Below, piece after piece: positions 34,974 through 42,624 of a DNA stretch of 63,964 nt. The DNA is from an uncultured Bacillota bacterium (GTDB lineage: Bacteria; Bacillota; Clostridia; Oscillospirales; Oscillospiraceae), in NCBI GenBank assembly GCA_947650875.1, contig CANSXE010000003.1, positions 1 through 63,964 of the forward strand, read 5' to 3'. The first letter of the stretch is position 1; the number at the start of each line of letters is the position of its first letter. Below the pieces are notes generated by a model. It searched no databases, was not told where the DNA came from, and worked only from the letters and a program-made list of their open reading frames with translations. A program made the position numbers and the translations under genes.

Positions 34974-35949
34974 AGAGGATATCCGCAAGCTGTTCATAGG
35001 CGTCCCCCCACAGGGCGTTAGGTTTCAGGCTGTACATCCTGCGCTCCAGGATATGGAACCGTCCTCCCTCCACCGCACTGAGGGAGGACCATGCGGGGTT
35101 GGACAGGAGACTCTCCTCCAGATTGGCCTGGGCGGCCGTCTCGTCGGTGCCGTGGTAGACGGCAAAGATAAAGTCCGGGTCGGCCTGGAGAATAGCCTCC
35201 AGGCTCAGGTCCTCCAGAAGGGAGCCGTCCCGGTCGGCGATGTTGACACAGCCCAGGTCTGCCAGTATAGGACCCAGCACGTTGTCCCTGCTGTTCTTCA
35301 CCTTCACGCTGCTGCCCGACACCTGGATGGTGAGCACTGTGGGAGCAAAGCTGTACACCGACCTGCGGTCCACCGCCCCGTCCACCTGGGCCTGGACGGC
35401 GGCGCCGTAGGTCTCATAGTTCTCCGGGCGGCCGGTGAGCCGGGTGAACAACTCCAGCAGGTCCAGGTAGTCCTGGAAGGAGGACACGTCGAAGTAGGCG
35501 GCGGGGATGCCGGCGCGGTCGAAGGTCTCCTTCAGCTCCAGGTTGGAGGGGGACAGGCTGCTGGCAATCACCAGGTCGGGCTGGGCCCCCAGCACCAGCT
35601 CCACATTGGGCTTCATGGGGGAGCCGATGTTGGCGGTATCCTCCGGCAGGTCCAGGGCGTAGGACTCCCAGGCGTCGTTGGCGGTGGCGGCCAGGACGTC
35701 CTCCCCTCCGGCCAGCACCCACACGTCGGCAAAGCTGCCGATCATCACCGCAACCCGCTGGGGCGGGTCGATGGAAAAGTCCTGCCCCAGGGCATCGGTG
35801 AAGGTGATTTTTCCCTCCTCCAACGAGACGGCGGGCTGGGATTTGTCCGCAGATTGGCTCCCGGACTGGGCGGGGGGCTGGGCACTCCCCCCGCAGGCGG
35901 TCAGCAGGAGGGAAAGGAACAGGACAGCACTCAAAATTTGTCGTTTCAT
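34963..35949 (-). CDS. FecB/BtuF-type substrate-binding lipoprotein
   Basis: The protein (328 residues) has a lipoprotein signal MKRQILSAVLFLSLLLTACG with the lipobox LTAC, a short Ser/Gln linker, and a type III binding fold (FTDALGQDFSIDPPQRVAVM, GAQPDLVIASSLSPS, AGIPAAYFDVSSFQDYLDLL, ILQADPDFIFAVYHG). The C-terminal MYSLKPNALWGDAYEQLADI is typical for this group. The ligand may be a siderophore, haem or corrinoid; sequence alone does not tell. The start is the ATG at 35947-35949 with GGAGG upstream rather than an ATG 24 codons earlier. Confidence 0.9.
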   Translation of the reverse strand: MKRQILSAVLFLSLLLTACGGSAQPPAQSGSQSADKSQPAVSLEEGKITFTDALGQDFSIDPPQRVAVMIGSFADVWVLAGGEDVLAATANDAWESYALDLPEDTANIGSPMKPNVELVLGAQPDLVIASSLSPSNLELKETFDRAGIPAAYFDVSSFQDYLDLLELFTRLTGRPENYETYGAAVQAQVDGAVDRRSVYSFAPTVLTIQVSGSSVKVKNSRDNVLGPILADLGCVNIADRDGSLLEDLSLEAILQADPDFIFAVYHGTDETAAQANLEESLLSNPAWSSLSAVEGGRFHILERRMYSLKPNALWGDAYEQLADILYGD

Positions 35950-35972
35950 TGGTAAATCCTCCGGGATTTCAA

Positions 35973-35999
35973 ATAACCACCGGCAAAGCCGGTGGTTAT
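35973..35999. terminator. Terminator-like hairpin between sulfite reductase and binding-protein genes
   Basis: ATAACCACCGGC (35973-35984), an AAA loop and its perfect complement to 35999. On the minus strand it ends in TTATTTG, only a short T-rich tail. It lies right after the sulfite reductase stop codon. Confidence 0.65.
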
Positions 36000-36004
36000 G
36001 ATAC

Positions 36005-37552
36005 TTATGCGTACTTGGCAATAATGGCGTCCCGCTCCTGGGCGTGGTCGGCAGACCACTGGCTCCAGTTCTGACCGGCGGCGGCCGCCGCCTTGCCCAG
36101 CTCCACCAGCAGGGCGGGCAGGTCGGTCTCCAGGACGGTACCCACCTCCTGGCCGAAGCGGGCCGCGCCCAACTCGTCAGTGCCGTTGAGGAACATCTTA
36201 AGGGCGGGCTGGGGCTTCTTATCCACCAGCTTCACGCCCCCCTGGAAGCCCATAGCCCCCGCCTGGTGGGCGGCGCAGCTGGAGGGACAGCCGGAGATTA
36301 CGATTTTGGGCAGGGCTCCGTCGGGGATACCTGCCTCCCGGACGGCCTTCACCACCGTCTGGAGCACCCCCTGGCTGTCCCGGACGCCCTGCTGGCAGGT
36401 GGTGGCGCCGATGCAGGCCACGCTGTGTTCAAACTCGGTGACGGCGCTGTCGGCGGTGGCGGCAATCACCTGCTCCGCCTTATCGGAGTCCAGGTTAATG
36501 ATATACAGCGTCTCGTTGGGGGCGATACGGATCTCAGCCCCGGGAATGTCTTTCAACAGCTCATAGAGCTGGCGGGGCTTCTCCACGGGCAGGATACCCC
36601 CGATGGGGTGGTACTTTACAGCGAACATGCCGGGCTGCTTCTGGGGGATGGCCCGGGGGGATGAGACCTCCTCCCCACCGTCCAGGCAGACCCAATTGGC
36701 GGGGGTCTCCAAATCGGTGAGCTCCAAACCGCCCTCCGCCTTCCGGGCGGCTACATTTTTGAGGAAGGCTTCCTTCAGGCCGTCGGGGCCCAGGGTGTCC
36801 TGCATATAGCGGGTGCGGGCCTTGGCCCGGTTCTCGTAGTTTCCGTGGGCGCAGAAGGTGTCCACCATGGCCCGGACGTAGTACAGGACCTCCCTGGGGT
36901 TCACATGCTCGTCCACCAGCACGCCCATGGAGGGCCGGGCCGCCCCCAGGCCGCCGGCGATGCGCAGGGCGAAGGTGCCGTCCTCCTGGGCCAGGAAGCC
37001 CATGTCCCGGAAGGCGCTGTGGACGCTGTCGTCCACCCCGTTGCAGAAGGCGATTTTCAGCTTGCGGGGCATCTTGATGTCCCGGCAGATGGACAGCAGA
37101 TATTTTGTCACCGCCTCGGCGTAGGGGATTACGTCGAAGGTCTCGCCGGGCTGGACCCCGGACAGGGGGCTGGCCATCACGTTCCGGGGGTTGTCGCCGC
37201 CGCCGCCCTTGGTGTAAATTTCGCAGCCCACCGCCTCGGCCATGAGGGCGGGTACCTGATTGGCGGTCAGGTCGTGGAGCTGGATGGTCTCGCAGGTGGT
37301 CAGCTTCATCCGGCCCACCTGCTCCCGCTCCACCACCTCGGTGAGGAATTTCAGCCGGGGCATGGTCAGCCGCCCGCCGGGCAGACGCAGGCGGAGCATG
37401 TGCCTGGAGGCGTCCCGCTGGGCGTAGGAGCCCAGGCCGCCGGATACGCCCTTGTAGGCCTTCCGGTCGATTTCCCCTTGGTCGAAGGCGCGGATGGTCT
37501 CTTTGAAGTCCTCAATCTCTCCGCGCAAGGTATCGGTCCACTGCTTGTTCAT
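36005..37552 (-). CDS. Ferredoxin-type nitrite/sulfite reductase (sirohaem, 4Fe-4S)
   Basis: The 515-residue protein has two ferredoxin-like half domains and the sirohaem/4Fe-4S core. The conserved segments are HMLRLRLPGGRLTMPRLKFL, MKLTTCETIQLHDLTANQV, GGGGDNPRNVMASPLSGVQP, and the four cluster cysteines in CIGATTCQQG and GCPSSCAAHQ. These enzymes make six-electron reductions of sulfite to sulfide (or nitrite to ammonia). Which substrate is used here is open; no nir or cys genes flank it. Start at the ATG at 37550-37552. Confidence 0.92.
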   Translation of the reverse strand: MNKQWTDTLRGEIEDFKETIRAFDQGEIDRKAYKGVSGGLGSYAQRDASRHMLRLRLPGGRLTMPRLKFLTEVVEREQVGRMKLTTCETIQLHDLTANQVPALMAEAVGCEIYTKGGGGDNPRNVMASPLSGVQPGETFDVIPYAEAVTKYLLSICRDIKMPRKLKIAFCNGVDDSVHSAFRDMGFLAQEDGTFALRIAGGLGAARPSMGVLVDEHVNPREVLYYVRAMVDTFCAHGNYENRAKARTRYMQDTLGPDGLKEAFLKNVAARKAEGGLELTDLETPANWVCLDGGEEVSSPRAIPQKQPGMFAVKYHPIGGILPVEKPRQLYELLKDIPGAEIRIAPNETLYIINLDSDKAEQVIAATADSAVTEFEHSVACIGATTCQQGVRDSQGVLQTVVKAVREAGIPDGALPKIVISGCPSSCAAHQAGAMGFQGGVKLVDKKPQPALKMFLNGTDELGAARFGQEVGTVLETDLPALLVELGKAAAAAGQNWSQWSADHAQERDAIIAKYA

Positions 37553-37752
37553 ATGGTTTTCCAGCCTTTCCCTAATTTAGTCTGTGATTCCCCGGGGTGT
37601 CCCCGGCAGCTTACAGGTTAGTTTTCCTCATTATACCAAAAGCAAAACCGGGATACAATCCCCGAGATGTATTTTTGACAGCCGTTTTTCGCACAAAACC
37701 GCCTGTCCGGGCATAGGCTGGGGCGTAAAATTGTTGATATGGAGGGTCGCTT

Positions 37753-38052
37753 ATGACTGCTTTGCCACATATTGAATATTTCCTGGGGGCCAACTCCCCC
37801 AGCGGTTTTTACTCCCTGTATGACCAGCTGCTCCCCCCGGAACAGGCCAGAGCTATCTATATTTTAAAGGGCGGACCCGGCTGCGGCAAGTCCACCCTGA
37901 TGCGTAAGGTCGCCGCCTGGGCCCAGGAGACCGGGCTGGAGACCGAGTACATTTTATGCTCCGGCGACCCGGATTCCCTGGACGCCGTCGTCTTCCCCGA
38001 TAAGGCCGCCGCTATTGTGGACGGCACAGCACCCCATGTGGTTGTTCCATAA
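37753..38052 (+). pseudogene. PRK06851-type P-loop ATPase, cut off by recombinase-element insertion
   Basis: The first 99 residues match the N-terminal half of the PRK06851 family of P-loop ATPases: HIEYFLGANSPSGFYSLYDQ, Walker A GGPGCGKST (40-48), SGDPDSLDAVVFPDKAAAIV, then DGTAPHVV. In family members I know, DGTAPHVVDP continues for some 250 further residues; here the frame reads V-P-stop at 38052. The break coincides with a sequence (from 38025) that recurs at 46474, next to a recombinase gene in both places. The missing 3' part was not found anywhere in the window. Insertion is the simplest reading. Confidence 0.8.
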
Positions 38053-38068
38053 GTACATTAAAATTTCC
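38025..38068 (+). repeat. Junction/attachment-site repeat, copy 1
   Basis: CACAGCACCCCATGTGGT, then GTTCCATAAGTACATTAAAA and TTTCCAGGTGAC. The left part is host gene sequence (codons for the TAPHVV motif); the right part runs into the 3' end of the recombinase gene. A second copy with few changes is at 46474-46516, again abutting a recombinase 3' end. This looks like the left junction of a serine-recombinase element. Confidence 0.7.
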
Positions 38069-39635
38069 AGGTGACTTTCACTTTCTGCTGCCCGGTTTCC
38101 ACATTTTTCTCGCAAATTTCAATCTTTTCCACCAGTCCAACCACCAATTCCCGCGGGACAGTTTCCAGTCTCAAAAGCTCTTTCGCCCGCTCTATCAGGT
38201 CGGTCTGATTCTCTGAATACTTCCGCTCCACCAGTTCCTCGCTGATAGTCTCCAGCCGCCGCTCCAGACGGTTTTTTTCATCTAAAAAGGTCTGGTTCAG
38301 CTCCACGAACTGGCTCTCGCTGAGGATACCGCCCACTCTGTCCAGGTACAGCGTTTTCAATGCCTGACTGCGCTTTTCCAACTGGGCAAACAGGTTTTTC
38401 TGCTCCTGTTCCAGCGTCTCCCGACGGGTGTCCTTTTGTGGCTGGAGGTCCTTGAGGTCCAACTGATAATAGGTCTGGACGTAGTACCGGATGCGGTCGG
38501 AAATCAGGTCGATAAGCTGGTCCAGCCGCACCGAGTGGCGGGTACACAGCTTTTCCCTGCCGCTGTCTGCGTACAACCTGCATCGCAAGTAGGCCTGTTT
38601 GCCGTTGGAGCACTTGCTCATGGTGGAGCCACAGTCGGCGCACTTCACCAGCCCAGCCAGCAGATGGGTTTCCCCGGAGCCGTCCGTTCTGGACCGCAGC
38701 TTCAGTCCCCGCTGGACCGTCTCAAAGGTCTCCCGGTCGATAATGGCCTCGTGGGTGCCCTCTACTCGATACCATTCACTTTCCGGCGTGTCGATGATGA
38801 CTTTGGACTTATAGCTAACCTTCCTCCGCCGCCCCTGGATCATCACACCGGTGTACATCTCGTTCGTGAGGATACGTCCCACCGTCACCTTGTTCCACAG
38901 CCCAAAGTCGTTCTTGATGGGATGGTTGCAGGTCCAGCCCCGCTCCGCCTTGTAGCGGGTGGGGTTGGGGACGCCCCGCTGGTTCAGCAGAAAGGCGATG
39001 TTCTGACGGCCGTGGCCCTCCAGCGACCACTGGTAAATCTGCCGCACCACCTCCGCCGCTTCCGGGTCGGGGATGAGGTGATTTTTGTCCGCAGGGTCTT
39101 TGCGGTAGCCATAGATGGGAAAGCCGCCGATATATTTGCCCTCTCTCCGTTTCAGGTCGAAGACCATGCGAACATTTTCCGACAGGTCCTCCAGATACCA
39201 CTCGTTCACCAGGCCGTTGATCTGCCGGGCCTTCTTGTTGCCCTTGACCTCTGTGTCAGCGTTATCCGCCACGGCAATAAACCGGATGCCCCAGATGGGG
39301 AACAGACCGTGGATGTACTTCTCCACCAGCTCCATGTCACGGGTGAAGCGGGACTGGCTCTTGCACAGGACGACCTGGAATTTTTTCTGCTTGGCGGCCT
39401 CGATCATGCGGTTGAAGTCGGGGCGGTTACTGTCGATTCCTGAGAGGTCCTCGTCGCAAAAAATCGAGTAGATATCCCACCCGTGGTCGATGGCGTAGCG
39501 GGTCAGCAACGATTTCTGATTTTGGATGCTCTCCGATTCGGGCTGATGCTTGTCCTCGTCCTCCTTGCTCAGTCGTACATAAATCGCACAAAGGATTTGC
39601 TGCACCTCCTTCAAGGCGTAACTGCTCGCTGTCAA
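38058..39635 (-). CDS. Large serine recombinase (site-specific, element-encoded) 1
   Basis: The 525-residue protein has a resolvase domain with the catalytic YVRLS (Ser about 23), QSRFTRDMELVEKYIHGLFP and the NEWYLEDLSENVR hinge, a Recombinase domain (QIYQWSLEGHGRQNIAFLLN), a zinc ribbon (CADCGSTMSKCSNGKQAYLRC) and a C-terminal coiled coil. It excises or integrates DNA. The reading frame begins at a TTG (39633-39635) without a ribosome site; AAGGAGGTGCAGC lies inside the frame about 25 bases later, so the real start may be a rare codon just after it. About 85% similar by eye to the decayed copy at 46.5-47.9 kb. Confidence 0.9.
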   Translation of the reverse strand: MTASSYALKEVQQILCAIYVRLSKEDEDKHQPESESIQNQKSLLTRYAIDHGWDIYSIFCDEDLSGIDSNRPDFNRMIEAAKQKKFQVVLCKSQSRFTRDMELVEKYIHGLFPIWGIRFIAVADNADTEVKGNKKARQINGLVNEWYLEDLSENVRMVFDLKRREGKYIGGFPIYGYRKDPADKNHLIPDPEAAEVVRQIYQWSLEGHGRQNIAFLLNQRGVPNPTRYKAERGWTCNHPIKNDFGLWNKVTVGRILTNEMYTGVMIQGRRRKVSYKSKVIIDTPESEWYRVEGTHEAIIDRETFETVQRGLKLRSRTDGSGETHLLAGLVKCADCGSTMSKCSNGKQAYLRCRLYADSGREKLCTRHSVRLDQLIDLISDRIRYYVQTYYQLDLKDLQPQKDTRRETLEQEQKNLFAQLEKRSQALKTLYLDRVGGILSESQFVELNQTFLDEKNRLERRLETISEELVERKYSENQTDLIERAKELLRLETVPRELVVGLVEKIEICEKNVETGQQKVKVTWKF

Positions 39636-39676
39636 CGTCCCCTATGGGCAGCTACACAGAAAAGAAATCATGTTAA

Positions 39677-39706
39677 ATGCCTGCGCCGGAAAAATGGCGC
39701 AGGCAT
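39677..39706 (-). terminator. Hairpin after the 37-residue gene
   Basis: ATGCCTGCGCC and GGCGCAGGCAT pair perfectly over 11 bases around an eight-base A-rich loop. On the minus strand TTTAAC follows. It may attenuate read-through into the recombinase gene. Confidence 0.5.
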
Positions 39707-39819
39707 CATTTGTGGAGGGCTTTTGCCAGCCACGCGGCAACAGTCCGCTCAATGGTTTGGTGTGGTAAATTCGCGCGCGGCGGGTGGCATTCGCTCAAAA
39801 TCAGAACCAACTCTTTCAT
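39706..39819 (-). CDS. Small hypothetical protein (37 residues)
   Basis: A short frame, MKELVLILSECHPPRANLPH and 17 more residues, with GAAGGTGA just upstream of its ATG (39817-39819). It ends at TGA, directly followed by a hairpin. It is upstream of the recombinase in the same direction. I do not recognise the family; the last half (TIERTVAAWLAKALHK) looks helical. The ribosome site and the tight terminator placement are the reasons to list it. Confidence 0.4.
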   Translation of the reverse strand: MKELVLILSECHPPRANLPHQTIERTVAAWLAKALHK

Positions 39820-39883
39820 AGAAAATCACCTTCATAAAACTGTATGCAGCAGGAGTCTTAAAATATGAAAGGGAAAATATCTC

Positions 39884-41224
39884 CTAACCACCGCTCCGCT
39901 CACCGTCCAGCAGCTTCAGTAACTCTTGGCGTTGATTCGCTGCATCTCCATTCATCACCCGCTCCAGCAATTTGTTCAGCACCCTGCCCACCTCCGGGCC
40001 GGGGACCACACCAGCAGCGATCACATCCTTACCGTTCACAGACAAATCCTTTAATGAAAGGCACTGCCCCTGGGCAACAATTTCCTCTGCCTTCGCTTTC
40101 ATCTCCTCCAGTTCAACAAAGCGATCCTTGACTAACTCATAATCCTGTCCCATGCCGTCCGCACGCTTGACCTCCAGAAGCTGGAAAAAGGTTTCCGTCC
40201 CCAGACGGCCCATCCATCTGCGGATGGAGCTGTCCTGGCATGGAATCTGAACATCGTGGTGTTCCACCAAGATGCTCACCCGTTCCCGGGTTTTGTTGTC
40301 AAATTTCAGGGCCCGCAGCATCTGGCCGGCCAGCTTGGCGCCGGCTGACGGGTGGCCGTAAAAGTGGTCGATCCCCTTCTCATCGGTGGACTTGCAGCTT
40401 GGCTTGCCGATGTCGTGGAGGAGCATAGTAAGCCGCAGGATTCCATCGGCGGGGGCGGCCTCTACCGCGCGGATGGTGTGTTCCCAGCCGCCCCAGCAGT
40501 GCCAGGGACTGTGCTGCTCCAGCGTAACCAGCGGCTCCAGCTGGGGCCAGAACTGGCAGAGCACGTCTGGATACTGCCGCAAAATATCCCCGGCTTTTTC
40601 ACCCACCAGCAGCTTGCACAGCTCCACATTGATTCGCTCCGCCGTCACATGCCCCAGCATGCGGCGGTTTTCATGGACAGCCTGGGCGGTCCTTTCTTCA
40701 ATCTCACAGCCGAGCACAGCGGCAAAGCGCAAGGCCCGCATGATGCGCAGGCCGTCCTCCCGAAAGCGGTGAGCCGGTTCTCCCACACAGCGGATCAGTC
40801 CGGCTTTAATGTCCCCCACACCGCCGAAGGGGTCCCGCAGGCTGCCGTCCAGCCCCAGAGCAATGGCGTTCATGGTAAAGTCCCGCCGAGCCAGGTCGCT
40901 CTCCAGGCTGGAGACAAACGCTACATAGTCCGGCCGGCGGCTGTCCGAGTATGGGCCCTCGGTGCGGTAAGTGGTGATTTCGTAGGGGTTACCGTCTTCC
41001 AACACAGTAACGGTGCCATGCTTCAGGCCGGTTTCAATGATCCGGTGGCCGGCAAAGCAGCGTTCCACCTCCTCCGGGCGGGCGGAGGTGCAGATATCCC
41101 AGTCGTGGGGTTCGACACCTCGCAGCAAATCCCGGACACAGCCGCCCACCAGCCACGACTCATAGCCTGCACCGTGGAGAATCCGGAGAATATACGCCGC
41201 TCCAGAGGGAATCTCAAATTTCAT
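39884..41224 (-). CDS. cca: CCA tRNA nucleotidyltransferase
   Basis: The enzyme adds or repairs the 3' CCA end of tRNAs. The 446-residue protein has the class II nucleotidyltransferase head (YESWLVGGCVRDLLRG, VEPHDWDICTSA with the catalytic Asp pair), the arginine-containing motif AHRFREDGLRIMRALRFAAV, and an HD domain (AVEAAPADGILRLTMLLHDI, then GKPSC). Bacterial CCA enzymes with an HD domain are common. It is a housekeeping gene, odd between two recombinase genes, which raises the question of whether 39.9-46.4 kb is host chromosome. The stop (39884) follows an AT-rich gap. Confidence 0.93.
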   Translation of the reverse strand: MKFEIPSGAAYILRILHGAGYESWLVGGCVRDLLRGVEPHDWDICTSARPEEVERCFAGHRIIETGLKHGTVTVLEDGNPYEITTYRTEGPYSDSRRPDYVAFVSSLESDLARRDFTMNAIALGLDGSLRDPFGGVGDIKAGLIRCVGEPAHRFREDGLRIMRALRFAAVLGCEIEERTAQAVHENRRMLGHVTAERINVELCKLLVGEKAGDILRQYPDVLCQFWPQLEPLVTLEQHSPWHCWGGWEHTIRAVEAAPADGILRLTMLLHDIGKPSCKSTDEKGIDHFYGHPSAGAKLAGQMLRALKFDNKTRERVSILVEHHDVQIPCQDSSIRRWMGRLGTETFFQLLEVKRADGMGQDYELVKDRFVELEEMKAKAEEIVAQGQCLSLKDLSVNGKDVIAAGVVPGPEVGRVLNKLLERVMNGDAANQRQELLKLLDGERSGG

Positions 41225-41330
41225 TCCGAACTCCTCCTGCCGATCAATATGAGACCATTATACCAGAATTGTACTTTCCTCACAACAACCAACATCTGAT
41301 GAAACCGGGGACATAACATGCCGCCTTTAC

Positions 41331-41365
41331 AGTCAGGACCACCCATATACCGGGTGGTCCTGACT
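41331..41365. terminator. Perfect hairpin between cca and recombinase genes
   Basis: AGTCAGGACCACCC (41331-41344) and its exact complement (41352-41365) with a seven-base loop. On the plus strand TATCTATCCT follows; no long T-tract on either side. The genes diverge here, so it may be the relic of a terminator or a repeat. The rest of the 266-base gap holds a plausible -10 (TAAAAT near 41453) before the recombinase. Confidence 0.5.
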
Positions 41366-41490
41366 TATCTATCCTCTGGCTGGCAGAGGGCAAAAACTCC
41401 GATGAATTTTGTCCCCAAACCGTCCCATGTTTCACAAGGCACTTTTTCGGTAAAATAAGAGCACCACATTTCACAGAAAGGGACTAAACC

Positions 41491-42105
41491 ATGACAGAAA
41501 CAACTTATGGCTATGTACGGGTATCGACACAGGAGCAGAACGAGACGCGCCAGCTGGACGCCATGCGGAAATTTGGGATTGTGGAAGAAAACATCATTGT
41601 AGAAAAGGTGTCCGGAAAGGACTTCAACCGCCCCCTCTACCGGCAGCTCATCAAAAAGCTGGGGCCGGAGGATGTGTTGGTGGTGAAAAGCATTGACCGG
41701 CTGGGCCGGAATTACAATGAGATTTTAGAGCAGTGGGGCGTTATTACCAAGAAGCGGAAAGCCGCTATTGTGGTGTTGGACATGCCCCTGCTGGATACCC
41801 GGCAGGGGCGTGACTTAACCGGAACACTGATCTCAGACATTGTACTCCAGCTGCTCAGCTATGTAGCCCAATCGGAGCGCGAAAATATCCGCCAGCGGCA
41901 GGCGGAAGGGATTGCGGCGGCAAAGGCCAAAGGCGTGCACTTTGGACCGGACCGCCGGCCCCTGCCCGACGGCTTTGAAAAGCTGCGACAGGCGTGGCGG
42001 AGCAAGCAGATAACACTGCGGGCGGCGGCAGAAGCCTGCGGCATTCCCAAGACCACGTTCCGGGACGCCGCCCTCCGGGTGGAACTGGCTGGAAGCGCAA
42101 AATAA
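41491..42105 (+). CDS. Small serine recombinase, resolvase/DNA-invertase family
   Basis: The 204-residue protein has the catalytic motif YGYVRVSTQEQNETRQ (Ser12), then VVKSIDRLGRNYNEILEQW, SYVAQSERENIRQRQAEGI and a C-terminal helix-turn-helix (ITLRAAAEACGIPKTTF). This is the Hin/Gin/Tn3-resolvase architecture and length. Site A of a palindromic pair starts one base after its stop codon, and the flagellin gene follows 520 bases on, so it is the natural candidate to act on those sites. GAAAGGGAC is the ribosome site. Whether it inverts or resolves DNA cannot be decided from sequence. Confidence 0.92.
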   Translation: MTETTYGYVRVSTQEQNETRQLDAMRKFGIVEENIIVEKVSGKDFNRPLYRQLIKKLGPEDVLVVKSIDRLGRNYNEILEQWGVITKKRKAAIVVLDMPLLDTRQGRDLTGTLISDIVLQLLSYVAQSERENIRQRQAEGIAAAKAKGVHFGPDRRPLPDGFEKLRQAWRSKQITLRAAAEACGIPKTTFRDAALRVELAGSAK

Positions 42106-42106
42106 A

Positions 42107-42138
42107 TCTGGACGAAGTAGTATACTTTTCCGTCCAGA
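42107..42138. repeat. Palindromic recombination-site candidate A
   Basis: A 32-base imperfect palindrome with outer arms TCTGGACG / CGTCCAGA and core AGTATACT centred on AT (13 of 16 pairs match). It has the size and two-fold symmetry of a serine-recombinase crossover site and shares TGGACGAAGT and GTATAC with site B, 114 bases away centre to centre. Confidence 0.65.
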
Positions 42139-42173
42139 AATTTCATGAGATATTGTCGCCTGTTCTGTACTAC

Positions 42174-42200
42174 ATATCGGCACATTCTGAAAGGAATTAA
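42174..42200 (-). promoter_or_regulatory. Sigma-D (sigma-28) promoter candidate between sites A and B, pointing away from flagellin
   Basis: On the minus strand GCCGATAT (42174-42181) equals the Bacillus sigma-D -10 consensus as I know it, and TTAA (42197-42200; consensus TAAA) lies 15 bases upstream, the preferred spacing. It currently reads toward the 3' end of the recombinase gene. If the A-B segment were inverted it would read toward csrA2 and flagellin. Confidence 0.6.
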
Positions 42201-42219
42201 GACTTTTTGAAAAAAATTT

Positions 42220-42253
42220 TTTTGGACGAAGTTGTATACAACCTCGTCCAAAA
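42220..42253. repeat. Palindromic recombination-site candidate B
   Basis: A 34-base palindrome with a single mismatched pair, outer arms TTTTGGACGA / TCGTCCAAAA, core GTTGTATACAAC centred on AT. Same centre and outer boxes as site A. The central AT is self-complementary, so direct versus inverted orientation of the pair cannot be defined from the core. Confidence 0.7.
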
Positions 42254-42291
42254 TGCTGTCTGTTTTGCCGGGGAAAGGGGGCGGAGCCGCT

Positions 42292-42465
42292 ATGCTCTGC
42301 ATCACCATGCGAAAGGGCGACTACTTCAAGATCGGCGGTGACATCACCATCCGCTTTGACCACCTGAACAGCGAGCGGGTCCATCTGAGCATCGACGCCC
42401 CCAGAGAGGTCCCCATTGTTCGGGGGAAGGTTCTGGAGCGTCTCAATGACGCGGACGGCGCCTGA
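42292..42465 (+). CDS. CsrA paralogue upstream of flagellin
   Basis: A 57-residue CsrA-fold protein: MLCITMRKGDYFKIGGDITI, RFDHLNSERVHLSIDAP, REVPIVRGKVLERL. The RNA-contact Arg44 position is kept (V-R-G-K), but the first strand differs from the usual MLVLTRK and the protein lacks a long tail. I start at the ATG at 42292-42294 after AAGGGGGCGGAG; an in-frame ATG 20 codons earlier would place codons inside site B. It probably binds GGA motifs in nearby leaders, flagellin first. It is one gene upstream of flagellin and separate from the csrA-fliW pair at 12.5 kb. Confidence 0.82.
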   Translation: MLCITMRKGDYFKIGGDITIRFDHLNSERVHLSIDAPREVPIVRGKVLERLNDADGA

Positions 42466-42514
42466 TTCATTCGGTTTCTTCCGGCTGACGAGCTGGTTGA
42501 AATATAAGTACTGC

Positions 42515-42522
42515 GCCGATCA
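42515..42522 (+). promoter_or_regulatory. Weak sigma-D -10-like box before flagellin
   Basis: GCCGATCA matches seven of eight positions of the sigma-D -10 box, 103 bases before the flagellin ATG. No TAAA stands at the right distance, so activity is doubtful. If it works, flagellin would not depend on the A-B segment. Confidence 0.3.
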
Positions 42523-42624
42523 GCCAAAGCGTTAAAGGCCACGACGCTCTGGCGGCGCACCACAGACCTGTGCCGCACGGTAGGGAAGCCGCGGGCACAC
42601 TAATTTAGAAAGGAGCACAACACT

